Assembly (NCBI RefSeq): GCF_003955735.1
Contig: NZ_CP034464.1
Span: forward strand, 2,604,001-2,668,000
Direction: 5' to 3'
DNA: 64,000 nucleotides
Source: Undibacterium parvum
Lineage (GTDB): Bacteria > Pseudomonadota > Gammaproteobacteria > Burkholderiales > Burkholderiaceae_D
Below, piece by piece: positions 1-6,709 of this stretch. Under the pieces are notes generated by a model, which saw nothing but the letters and a program-made list of their open reading frames with translations, did no database searches and was not told where the DNA came from. Numbering within the stretch: the first letter of the stretch is position 1; each line of letters begins with the position of its first letter. A program made the position numbers and the translations under genes.

Positions 1-146
1 GAATTCGATTCAAAAACAGAGTCAAAAAAGAGTCAAAAACAGAGTCAAAAACAGAGTCAAAAACAGAGTCAAAAACAGAGTCAAAAACAGAGTCAAAAAC
101 AGAGTCAAAAACAGAGTCAAAAACAGAGTCAAAAACAGAGTCAAAA
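1..146. repeat. 12-bp tandem satellite
   Basis: About eleven near-identical tandem copies of a 12-bp unit (CAAAAACAGAGT) start after a GAATTC at the window edge. The same kind of array, always after GCGAATTC, recurs at 7048-7263 and as a short stub at 46358-46425 and 47258-47325. It is the centre of the composite inverted-repeat element; the left arm of this copy lies outside the window. Confidence 0.9.
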
Positions 147-151
147 CCCCA

Positions 152-362
152 GCTCGGTAGGTGCGATTAGCAAGGCGTAATCGCACGCACCTCGCTATGC
201 CGCAGTGATTTTAAAAACCGACTCTGCCCACACGCATATCCCATGCGGCTCGCAGACCTATGTGCTTGAAGAGGCGCATGGAATATGCGCAGTGGCGCTG
301 CCTGTTTTTAAATTTCATTCAGCGCAGCATGCGTACGATTACACTGCGCTAATCGTACCTAC
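152..362. repeat. nested palindromic module with REP-like hairpin
   Basis: A REP-like hairpin (233-290; arms CGCATATCCCATGCG and CGCATGGAATATGCG) is flanked by inverted copies of GGTAGGTGCGATTAGC (152-167, and reversed at 348-362). Each flank forms its own small palindrome with the GTAATCGCAC motif. Related flanks occur at 6631-6665 and 49410-49443. The module interrupts the composite element between its satellite and its right arm. The short reading frame across it looks incidental. Confidence 0.75.
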
Positions 363-365
363 GCG

Positions 366-749
366 GGCTTACGGAGACGCGCAAGTCGCACTACGGATGT
401 TTTGACGTTCGCTTTCCGCATGTGGCGCTGCCGCTTGTGCATGGCAGAAAATGGATTAGAAATGAAGCTGTCTGAGCCGCAGGCGAGTTTGCTTCATTTC
501 CCATTTTTTGACCTGCACAGGCGGGTACCCGCAGGGCAGCGACTTTGCGTCGCCTTCTTTTGCTTCCGTTTCTTGGCGAAGCAAGAAAAGGGAGTAGCCG
601 CCGGTCTACCACCGGCCAGCAATCGCCCAGCTGCGACAGAAATACAAACAAGACCACGCCACAGCAAAGCAAAAACAGCATGCCGCCAGCGCGCATATTC
701 CATGCGGCTCGCAGGCCAGTGTGCTTGAAGAAGCGCATGGAATATGCGC
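366..749. repeat. right arm of composite inverted-repeat element (copy 1)
   Basis: Matches 7310-7677 and 46490-46844 in the same orientation, and 6710-7030 and 46033-46350 in the opposite one. Recognisable blocks are GGATGTTTTGACGTTCGC, a GAAGCAAGAAAAGGG segment, a GGTCTACCACCGG palindrome, and a terminal REP-like hairpin at 691-749 with a perfect 16-bp stem (GCGCATATTCCATGCG). Open frames on both strands recur in every copy but overlap each other, lack ribosome-binding sites and follow the repeat, so I do not call genes here. Confidence 0.85.
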
Positions 750-992
750 GTTGGCGTAGCCTGTATTTGAAATTCCATGCGATGCAATGCGCTTGCGGCG
801 ATTGACACCTACGCAAAGATAGTGAATGCCGGATTGATTGTTAAATTACTAGCTTTGCGGCAAACGCATCGTTTACAATCGCTCGTGCGGCCGCCACGAA
901 GGCGGTTCAATCCAATCAGGTTTATCCGCCGCAAGCAGTCCGCGGATCTTATTTTGTGTTCCGGTGCGGCGGATATACGCTATTCGTTCGGC
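750..992. repeat. shared 240-bp element ending at a cassette-like boundary (copy 1)
   Basis: Clearly homologous to 7678-7921. It contains an 11-bp inverted repeat TATCCGCCGCA (923-933) / TGCGGCGGATA (965-975), then ACGCTATTC and GTTCGGC (986-992). The two copies diverge at this last 7-mer and are followed by unrelated genes. That is the behaviour of an integron recombination site (consensus GTTRRRY), although no convincing R'' box was found upstream. A partial third relative lies at 47010-47070. Confidence 0.55.
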
Positions 993-1013
993 ATCATAGG
1001 GGGCATCTCGATA

Positions 1014-1421
1014 GTGAAAGTAATCGAACCACAAGCAGACGAGTGTTCTCTAGAAGTTCAGGAAACACATCTCATCGCGTTTGCGAGAGCGTTCATCCTA
1101 GGCGATAGAGCCGAACGTTGGCTGCACATGACTGTTGAAAATCCCAAGAAGGCCAGGGTTGCCCTTGCAAAATTGCCTGAATCCTTAAACCCGCAGTTTT
1201 GCAAACGAATTTCCGGTGCCGATGCGTGGCCTGAGTCACTTACTGACCGGCTTGGTTCTGACCGAGGAGTCTATTTCAATGGCAAGGGTGCTGCTCGGCG
1301 CACAATCATTGCTCAGGCCGCAGCTATTCGGAACGATGCGGTCTTTTCTCTTGTGCCTGGTAAGTTAGCCGTCTGCTTCTTTCATGAAGGCTGGACATGG
1401 ATTTGTGAGTGTGGCCAATGA
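1014..1421 (+). CDS. hypothetical protein, candidate integron-cassette gene
   Basis: A 135-residue protein I do not recognise. I chose the GTG at 1014 because the frame upstream runs back into the repeated element and the sequence only becomes unique after about 992. There is no signal peptide or membrane segment; the C-terminus is aromatic- and cysteine-rich (FFHEGWTWICECGQ). The stop is directly followed by a GCCCAAC box at 1423, the expected start of an attC site. An ATCATA after the GTTCGGC core may be a mutated ATCATG start, so the 5' end is uncertain. Function unknown. Confidence 0.5.
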   Translation: MKVIEPQADECSLEVQETHLIAFARAFILGDRAERWLHMTVENPKKARVALAKLPESLNPQFCKRISGADAWPESLTDRLGSDRGVYFNGKGAARRTIIAQAAAIRNDAVFSLVPGKLAVCFFHEGWTWICECGQ

Positions 1422-1422
1422 T

Positions 1423-1512
1423 GCCCAACAGGATGATCGATAGGAAATCGCAAATGACGATTATATTTAAAATTATGGTAGTGGCGGCGATCCCGGCATA
1501 CCAGCGTTAGGC
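1423..1512 (+). other. attC-like site between two cassette genes
   Basis: Begins with GCCCAAC (fits RYYYAAC) and ends with GTTAGGC (fits GTTRRRY), 90 bp apart and within the usual attC size range. The 3' half shares GCGGCGATC, then exactly 13 bases, then the GTTA core with the site at 8523-8602, and AATGACG lies upstream in both. The internal stem is weak, so this is either a long degenerate attC or coincidence. The next gene starts 7 bases after the core, as is usual in cassettes. Confidence 0.5.
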
Positions 1513-1518
1513 ATCCTC

Positions 1519-2166
1519 ATGCGTCATCACGTCTTCAAATTCCTTGTTCTTATCGTCGCATTGCTGTCCGCATTCGCTTTGCAAGCCGCTGAGTTTGACG
1601 CCCATTTCCTTACCTACGATCACATGTCCTGCCCAAGCGAGCAGGATGTTGCTGAGTTGGCAGCAATACACGACGATATGGAACTCAGGCCTGCACTTGA
1701 GAGAAAGGTACTTTCGGGTGCGTGCACTGCTCCCAAGATAGCAATGCGGCAAATTGTTCAGCTTACGAAAAGGACGACAGTAGGCCGAGGTTTTTACTAT
1801 TGCTTCAAAGGGGTTGAATTTGAAGTGGTGAGCTACGATCCGCTTAGTCTTGTTGAGGTAATTAGGGACGAGATCGAATGCGCTCCAGCGTTTTTTGTGA
1901 CGACGCTTCGGACTGAACTTGCGCGACGAAAGGGCGACTTTGTGATCAAAGGCGAAGGACCGTTTGCGGTTAAAGCAAGGTGCGTTGAAGGCGGAACGGT
2001 CAGCTTGCACAAGAGAGATGGAGACTGGTGGCGAAGTTCAGAGGTATTTCCCTTGGTACGTCACGAGATCAACGTCGGTCAGGCCGACGTCGCTATTGCA
2101 ATTCGCGACGGCTGCAAGGGAGTTGATGTTGACCAAACGTCTAACCCCTCGCTGCGATCCGGTTAA
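1519..2166 (+). CDS. secreted hypothetical protein, candidate cassette gene
   Basis: A 215-residue protein with a clear Sec signal peptide (hydrophobic core LVLIVALLSAFALQA, likely cleavage near residue 24). It is probably periplasmic, with several cysteines in the mature part. No family recognised. The ATG is 7 bases after a GTTAGGC core and no Shine-Dalgarno sequence is evident, which is common in cassettes. The last codons run into a GTCTAAC box and the stop lies inside the attC-like remnant at 2139-2179. An opposite-strand frame over the same span is a shadow. Confidence 0.65.
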   Translation: MRHHVFKFLVLIVALLSAFALQAAEFDAHFLTYDHMSCPSEQDVAELAAIHDDMELRPALERKVLSGACTAPKIAMRQIVQLTKRTTVGRGFYYCFKGVEFEVVSYDPLSLVEVIRDEIECAPAFFVTTLRTELARRKGDFVIKGEGPFAVKARCVEGGTVSLHKRDGDWWRSSEVFPLVRHEINVGQADVAIAIRDGCKGVDVDQTSNPSLRSG

Positions 2167-2179
2167 CTCGAACTTTGGC
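2139..2179 (+). other. shortened attC-like remnant
   Basis: GTCTAAC (2139-2145), one mismatch from the complement of this cassette's own GTTAGGC core, is followed by CCCTCGCT. TTAACTCGAAC then precedes CTTTGGC (2173-2179), which resembles the 3' half of a classical attC (TTAACTCAAGC then GTTRRRY) with two substitutions. Only 41 bp separate the ends, so the central stem seems to be lost. Confidence 0.4.
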
Positions 2180-2322
2180 ACATAGGGATCAACTTGATAG
2201 TGAAAGCAAGCTTAGGGTGCGCCATGCGCAGTCAACTTTTATGGAACGCAATATCAAGCACCATAAAAATAAGACCGGATTTGGCCCGCGTGCCTTATTT
2301 AAAGACAGAAAATAAGAACGAA

Positions 2323-2359
2323 AAAAAACGGCAAGCCTAAATCAAGCTTGCCGTTTTTT
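2323..2359 (-). terminator. intrinsic terminator of the HAD gene
   Basis: Perfect 14-bp stem (AAAAAACGGCAAGC, 2323-2336; GCTTGCCGTTTTTT, 2346-2359) with a 9-base loop. The A/T tails make it usable in both directions. It lies just past the stop of the minus-strand HAD gene. Confidence 0.85.
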
Positions 2360-2390
2360 ATTCCCAACCGTAGCAGTTCAATTCAGTAAA

Positions 2391-3686
2391 TCAAGCCAGC
2401 AAAGTCTCCGCGGATTTTCCGTACTTGATACTGGTTTCTGCTGGTAGCCAGTTGCCTGTCATTTCAAAACGGCCTTGCAACAGGAAGCGGGGTTTTTTCT
2501 CGTTCAGTTGTTCTGAGGCCAGTTTTGATAAATCACCGATCTTGCCTTTTTTCAGGCGATTCACGATCAGACCCAATTGCGTGTCAGAGAAATCGCGCAG
2601 CATGTCGTAGTCGCCATCGCTGTCACCGGCGACGAATACCGGGCCGTAGCCTTTGCTGGCGACCAGTTCGCGCTTGATGACTTCGGTCTTGCCCGGGCCC
2701 CAGTTCAATGGCCAGTCTTTCTTGTATTTGTTTTGCAGTACGCCGTCGGCGCTTTCCAGGCGCAGGCCGAGGACGTGTTCACGCTTGACGTGGTAACCGT
2801 ATTTAGGCGTGGTGGCAAATACCGCGACCACGTCTTCCAATGAGGCGGTGCTGACGTAGACGTCGATGCCACTCTGGCGGAACGCATCCATCAGGCTGGC
2901 GATCTCGGTGCACAGGCGGATGCCGTGAAAATGCGCCACGCTGACCACACCGGCTTTGCCGCTCAGGGCTGCCGGGCTGGTGTATTTGGTCTTGTTCAGT
3001 CCCAAGCCCAGATTATGATCGTTCGAGGCTTCCGCCAGTTTTTGCACTTCGGCCACCGACATATTGGTGAAGAAGTAGATCACCCACGGGTAGCCGACTT
3101 TAACGCCATGGGTTTCATTGACGGCTTCATACAAAAAATACAGCTTGGCGCGGAAATCCTGAAACTGCAGGGTCTCGCGGATTTCTTCTAGCTTCTTGCT
3201 ACCTTTAAATTTATCCGAATTGTCGAATAAAAATTGGTAGTCGCTATCGAGGTCGCTGCAAACCGATTCGAGATCAACGATGGCTCCAGCGGCATTTTTA
3301 AAGTCGGCCACAAAAGGCCCGGCCGGTACGTTCTGGCGGATGATGGCGCTAAATTCCGCCGGGTTGAGCTTGAACGACAAGGTGTTGATCTGGTACATCA
3401 GCAAGGCTTCTTCGGTGTCGTTCATGATGCTGGTGTTATCCCAGTCAAACACGGCGTACGGGCGGCGCTTGGCGTTGTAGCTGGCGCTGGTTGTGCCATT
3501 GCGCTCGATCAGCGCTTGCAATTGGGCGTGATTGCGCTTGCTCCACTTGGCTTGATCGAGGACCAGACCTGTGGTCTTGGTCGGTTTGGCGAAGGCTTCG
3601 CTGGCGCTGGTGACAGCAGCCAGACCCGCGAGCACGCCACCGGTCAGGAGTGAACGACGTTTTTGCAAGAGATCAGTTTTATTCAT
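2391..3686 (-). CDS. exported HAD-superfamily phosphatase
   Basis: A 431-residue protein of the haloacid dehalogenase superfamily. Motif I is DWDNT at residues 81-85 (nucleophile D81, acid/base D83), motif II is the VYVST stretch near 276-280, K333 in GKTEVIK is a good motif III lysine, and motif IV is GDSDGDYD at 354-361. The N-terminus has KRRSLLTGG and a hydrophobic stretch ending ASEAFA, consistent with Tat or Sec export. The layout resembles periplasmic phosphorylcholine-type phosphatases, but the substrate is not determined. It is monocistronic, with a strong terminator downstream and repeats on both sides. Confidence 0.85.
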   Translation of the reverse strand: MNKTDLLQKRRSLLTGGVLAGLAAVTSASEAFAKPTKTTGLVLDQAKWSKRNHAQLQALIERNGTTSASYNAKRRPYAVFDWDNTSIMNDTEEALLMYQINTLSFKLNPAEFSAIIRQNVPAGPFVADFKNAAGAIVDLESVCSDLDSDYQFLFDNSDKFKGSKKLEEIRETLQFQDFRAKLYFLYEAVNETHGVKVGYPWVIYFFTNMSVAEVQKLAEASNDHNLGLGLNKTKYTSPAALSGKAGVVSVAHFHGIRLCTEIASLMDAFRQSGIDVYVSTASLEDVVAVFATTPKYGYHVKREHVLGLRLESADGVLQNKYKKDWPLNWGPGKTEVIKRELVASKGYGPVFVAGDSDGDYDMLRDFSDTQLGLIVNRLKKGKIGDLSKLASEQLNEKKPRFLLQGRFEMTGNWLPAETSIKYGKSAETLLA

Positions 3687-4464
3687 GATTAATTCGTAGA
3701 AACAAAGTGGTAAAGGATAAAGTCAACAGCAGAACAAAACGCTGCCATTGTTATTGGCGTGGGCTATGCAAAGTCTGCAAAAAGCCGAGCCAAAAAAACG
3801 CAAATAAATATAGTATTTTGCCAGCCGATTAAGACCGGAGCATGACAGGAAAAGTTTCAGGAGAAATCAGATGAGTCTTGGAAACCGGGCTTTGTTAATG
3901 TTGGCGGGATGCTGAGTTAGGCTAGCTGCGATGCGCAAGGCACAATCGCAGACCTGTCGCGGTTTGGTAACGGCTCAGTAGTGGCTAAGTAGTGGCTTTA
4001 ACAGACGACCCTGCCAGCACGCATATCCCATGCGGCTCGCAGGCCAGTGTGCTTGAAGAAGCGCATGGAATATGCGCGGTGGCCTTGCCTGTATCTGAGA
4101 TTGCGAGCGGCGGTATAGATGAACTCCTCGACCTCACACCGAGTTCACATCGGTAGGGTGCGCCATGCGCACCGCTGGTTCAAGATCAACAGCAGGTAAA
4201 TTCGGTGGGTATAGCTTCAAATGGTGCGCATGGCGCACCCTACGGCTAATTGGTGTTAAATGCGTTCGGGGGGGGTATTTCAATTTCATTAATTTGATTG
4301 ATATAATCGAAAGGAAATAAACTGACGCGTTTCAGGTTTTTTAACGATAGTGAAAATCCATTGAAACTCTCCAAAGCTAGTCTGCTAGAGGGTTTCGTGA
4401 TTTTCTTCTTAAGGCTTTATGCGTCACTCGTCCGATTCGCCTGTCACGGTGACGGATATAACTA
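3687..4464. repeat. gene-free repeat region with REP-like hairpin and GTGCGCC palindromes
   Basis: No credible gene. It holds a REP-like hairpin at 4020-4076 (CGCATATCCCATGCG / CGCATGGAATATGCG). A large inverted repeat at about 4153-4245 has arms GTAGGGTGCGCCATGCGCACC-like and its reverse, a common Proteobacteria intergenic element. The upstream part should carry the HAD promoter. The 3' end is AT-rich and leads to a cassette-like boundary at 4465. Confidence 0.7.
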
Positions 4465-4471
4465 GTTAGCC
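4465..4471 (+). other. integron-type core site (cassette 5' boundary)
   Basis: GTTAGCC, three bases before the ATG of the next gene. It is the exact reverse complement of the GGCTAAC that opens the attC-like site at the 3' end of the same gene (4972-4978). This is expected for a cassette, because R'' pairs with the cassette's own TTRRRY once circularised. Confidence 0.55.
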
Positions 4472-4474
4472 ATC

Positions 4475-5026
4475 ATGAACAATTGGCGTGAGAATTTAAG
4501 CCGTCTTGCAGCAGAGTTTTGGTGCGGTATTGGTGATTTAGCTGAGCTGCGGACATGGGCCGACGTTGCCAATAAAGAGACCGGAGAAGCTCATTCTCAA
4601 ATTTGGGATATATACACTGTTGCAGACCATAAGCATGCAACGGACCTCCTCTTGAGCATGGCCAGCGACATAAATGGATTTAAACTCGAATCGTGGGAGG
4701 CCGAACCATTCGCAATGAGTGCTTTCAAAAAGGCGCTTGACGCATTTTTTTCACGAAGCATGCCAGTGCAGACCTTTTGTAAATTAGTAGAGAAGTTAGA
4801 TGCCACTTACAACATCGGCCTTGCCGGCGTTCCAAAGCCAGAATCATTGCAGAGTCACGAGGAATGGTGGCTTGGGAATCTTTGGAACTGCTGTGATTGG
4901 TGTGATGAAAGCTGGACAATGGAAAACAGTTCTCCGCTATTAGCTGAAGCACAACGCGTTTCTAAAGTGCTGGCTAACATTGGGGTCAAGCGGGACGTGC
5001 CGCACGCGGCACGTCCCTTACCTTAA
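4475..5026 (+). CDS. hypothetical protein encoded by a probable integron cassette
   Basis: A 183-residue soluble protein, Trp-rich (WWLGNLWNCCDWCDESW near residues 130-146), with no signal peptide or membrane segment and no family I can name. The ATG follows the core GTTAGCC by three bases. The last roughly 18 codons are encoded by the attC-like stem (HAARPLP at the end comes from the palindrome), and the stop falls in its 3' half, so the natural C-terminus may have changed after cassette decay. It is AT-richer than neighbouring housekeeping genes. Function unknown; an immunity or toxin-antitoxin-like role, frequent in cassettes, would be guesswork. Confidence 0.7.
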   Translation: MNNWRENLSRLAAEFWCGIGDLAELRTWADVANKETGEAHSQIWDIYTVADHKHATDLLLSMASDINGFKLESWEAEPFAMSAFKKALDAFFSRSMPVQTFCKLVEKLDATYNIGLAGVPKPESLQSHEEWWLGNLWNCCDWCDESWTMENSSPLLAEAQRVSKVLANIGVKRDVPHAARPLP

Positions 5027-5031
5027 ACGGT
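4972..5031 (+). other. attC-like recombination site (best example)
   Basis: R'' box GGCTAAC (4972-4978), an L''-like GGTCAAG, then a perfect 12-bp stem GGGACGTGCCGC / GCGGCACGTCCC (4992-5003, 5006-5017) with a 2-base loop. Next comes an L'-like TTACC that pairs with GGTCAA leaving an extra base, the typical asymmetry of attC. The final core should be GTTRRRY but reads GGTCATG, so it looks decayed. No integrase lies in the window. Confidence 0.65.
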
Positions 5032-5081
5032 CATGCGTCCCCAGCCAAATTTCCCAATCACTCGCAAATCAGAGAGGCATC

Positions 5082-5210
5082 ATGTCCAAGCTACGCGTAG
5101 AGAATTTCAGCATTTCACCTGACGGTTTTGCTGCTGCTTCAGCCAAGACCATAAGGCCAAACAATTCGGCTGCCTATCAGCGCAGGCGTATCGCGCCGTT
5201 TGCTATTTAA
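5082..5210 (+). pseudogene. N-terminal remnant of a RibD/dihydrofolate-reductase-family gene
   Basis: The first roughly 20 residues (MSKLRVENFSISPDGF) match the typical start of RibD C-terminal-type dihydrofolate reductase family proteins. The AGAGAGG before the ATG is a good ribosome-binding site. After about residue 22 the reading frame continues with unrelated sequence to a stop at 5208. The rest of the domain, including the NADPH-binding part, is missing, so this is a truncated leftover, perhaps from a deletion joining it to the GNAT gene. The family call rests on a short match. Confidence 0.5.
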
Positions 5211-5259
5211 TCGCCACTCTACGAAATCAATAAACACAAATCCTCACTGAGATCCCCCT

Positions 5260-5742
5260 ATGCCAGTACTGCGCCCCATGTCCGACACCGAATACGCAAC
5301 TTGGTCCGAGCTATCGATCAAAGACTATGCCGCTGCCAAAATTGTATCTGGCGAGTGGGCAGAATCAGAGTCGCTGGCCTTGGCGCGCAAGGAGAATAGT
5401 GAACTCCTGCCGCTGGGTTTGCACACGGCGGACAATCACTTATTCATGATTACCAATGCCGAGGCGCAAGCGGTGGGCGTATTGTGGTACGCCGTCAGGC
5501 ATAAGTTTAATGCGTCAATCGCCTATGTCTACAGTGTTGAGGTATGGCCCGAGCATCAGCGGCAAGGCCACGCCTCGCGTGCCTTCCTCGCCTTAGAGGA
5601 AGAAGTGCGCAGCCGCGGCCTTAGCGGCATCGCCTTGCATGTGTTTGGGCATAATAAAACCGCCCAGGCGCTGTACGCCAAACTGGGATACCAGCCCACC
5701 AATATCAATCTGTTTAAGCCAGTTCCGGCGGCCGCGATTTAA
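5260..5742 (+). CDS. GNAT-family N-acetyltransferase
   Basis: A 160-residue protein with the GNAT fold order: N-terminal helices, a central beta strand (AYVYSVEVWPEHQ), the acetyl-CoA pyrophosphate loop QRQGHA (about residues 100-105), and a C-terminal ALYAKLGYQ segment typical of motif B. It should transfer acetyl from acetyl-CoA to an amine; the substrate is unknown. The start at 5260 has only a weak purine-rich upstream stretch. A perfect 14-bp stem hairpin follows the stop at 5747. Confidence 0.85.
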   Translation: MPVLRPMSDTEYATWSELSIKDYAAAKIVSGEWAESESLALARKENSELLPLGLHTADNHLFMITNAEAQAVGVLWYAVRHKFNASIAYVYSVEVWPEHQRQGHASRAFLALEEEVRSRGLSGIALHVFGHNKTAQALYAKLGYQPTNINLFKPVPAAAI

Positions 5743-5746
5743 ACCA

Positions 5747-5783
5747 GCGCCAGAGCTAGCATCATCAGGGCTAGCTCTGGCGC
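5747..5783. terminator. strong hairpin after the GNAT gene
   Basis: Perfect 14-bp inverted repeat GCGCCAGAGCTAGC / GCTAGCTCTGGCGC with a 9-base loop, starting 5 bases past the stop. There is no T-run, so it may act as a Rho-independent pause or mRNA stabiliser rather than a classical terminator. Confidence 0.55.
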
Positions 5784-5845
5784 GAAGACGCTTGCGATCG
5801 CCCATCACGACGACGGACCTATCGAATAGACCTCAGGGAGAACTT

Positions 5846-6391
5846 ATGCAACTTTCCATCAGCGAACAGCAGCAACAAGAGATGCGCCACGCCTACTATG
5901 ACGGCGCCCCGGGTATCCTGGTCTCTAGCCTGGTGTGGATGGCAGCCGCACTGGTGTGTTACCGGCTCGGGATGAATCAGGCGGTATGGACGCTGCTGAT
6001 AGGCGGTGCGTTCATTTATCCGATTAGCCTGATTGTGACCAAGGCGCTAGGACGAGCCGCGACGACCAGCAAAGCCAATGCGCTTAACCAGCTTGGGATG
6101 GCGTCGACAATTTGGCTTATCCTGTGCTGCGCGATGGCCTATGGTCTTTTTCTTTTAAAGCCAGGCTTATTTTTTCCAGCAATGATGGCAACGATAGGAA
6201 GCCGCTACCTGGTCTTTGCCAGTCTGTATGGCAAATCAGTTTACTGGCTAATCGGGGTGAGCCTGATACTCGCCGCCAATCTGGTCTTCTTCTTAGCGCT
6301 AACGCCCGTTGTCGCCGCAGGGCTGGGCGGATTGATTGAGCTTCTGTTTGCGGTTTTGGTGTTTTCAAAAGCTAGCAAGTTAGCGCAGTAG
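5846..6391 (+). CDS. small integral membrane protein (DUF7010-like)
   Basis: A 181-residue protein with an acidic/Gln-rich N-terminus and about five to six hydrophobic segments (roughly residues 22-42, 48-66, 86-106, 110-130, 134-160). It resembles the uncharacterised DUF7010 membrane family; no function is assigned. The ATG at 5846 was chosen over an upstream frame because of the CAGGGAG ribosome-binding site seven bases before it, and because the frame upstream overlaps the GNAT gene and the hairpin. Separated from the GNAT gene by the hairpin at 5747. Confidence 0.7.
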   Translation: MQLSISEQQQQEMRHAYYDGAPGILVSSLVWMAAALVCYRLGMNQAVWTLLIGGAFIYPISLIVTKALGRAATTSKANALNQLGMASTIWLILCCAMAYGLFLLKPGLFFPAMMATIGSRYLVFASLYGKSVYWLIGVSLILAANLVFFLALTPVVAAGLGGLIELLFAVLVFSKASKLAQ

Positions 6392-6466
6392 GGGCGATGA
6401 ACTCGGCGTGATCGGCGTGGCCATGTCTCTGGGATGTCGTGGTTTTAAAAGCTGCACCTGTCAGCA

Positions 6467-6523
6467 CGTATATTCCATGCGCTCCTTCGAGCATACTGGC
6501 CTGCAAGGCGCATGGGATATGCG
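6467..6523. repeat. REP-like hairpin
   Basis: Arms CGTATATTCCATGCGC and GCGCATGGGATATGCG around a loop containing the family motif GAGCATACTGGCCTGC. Followed by a partial copy of the GGTGGTAGACCGG block of the composite element and by a GGTAGGTGCGATTAGC palindrome at 6631-6665. Confidence 0.8.
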
Positions 6524-6709
6524 CGCTGACGGTGGCGCTGGTTTACTTCCGTCGTTGTTGGGCGATTGCCGACCGGTGGTAGACCGGTAGCTACTTACTA
6601 GTCACGACCACTTCGCCAAGAGATGTAAATTTGGTAGGTGCGATTAGCTACGCGTAATCGCACGCGTGTCGCTGCATCGTCGCGATTTTAGAAAACGACC
6701 CTGCCACTG

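Noticed and set aside
1..146. CRISPR array
   Set aside because: Units are 12 bp with no spacers; it is a plain satellite, and no cas genes lie nearby.
391..816. Minus-strand frame of 141 codons (and plus-strand frames over it) in the repeat arm
   Set aside because: The same frames recur in every copy and orientation of the repeat, overlap one another and lack ribosome-binding sites; the pattern reflects repeat sequence, not selection on a protein.
1507..2010. Minus-strand frame opposite the secreted cassette protein
   Set aside because: Basic, low-complexity translation without start signal; the plus-strand gene has a clear signal peptide.
4153..4245. GTGCGCCATGCGCACC inverted repeat as a novel operator
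   Set aside because: This motif is a scattered intergenic palindrome (also near 2217 here in half form) and is not tied to one gene start.
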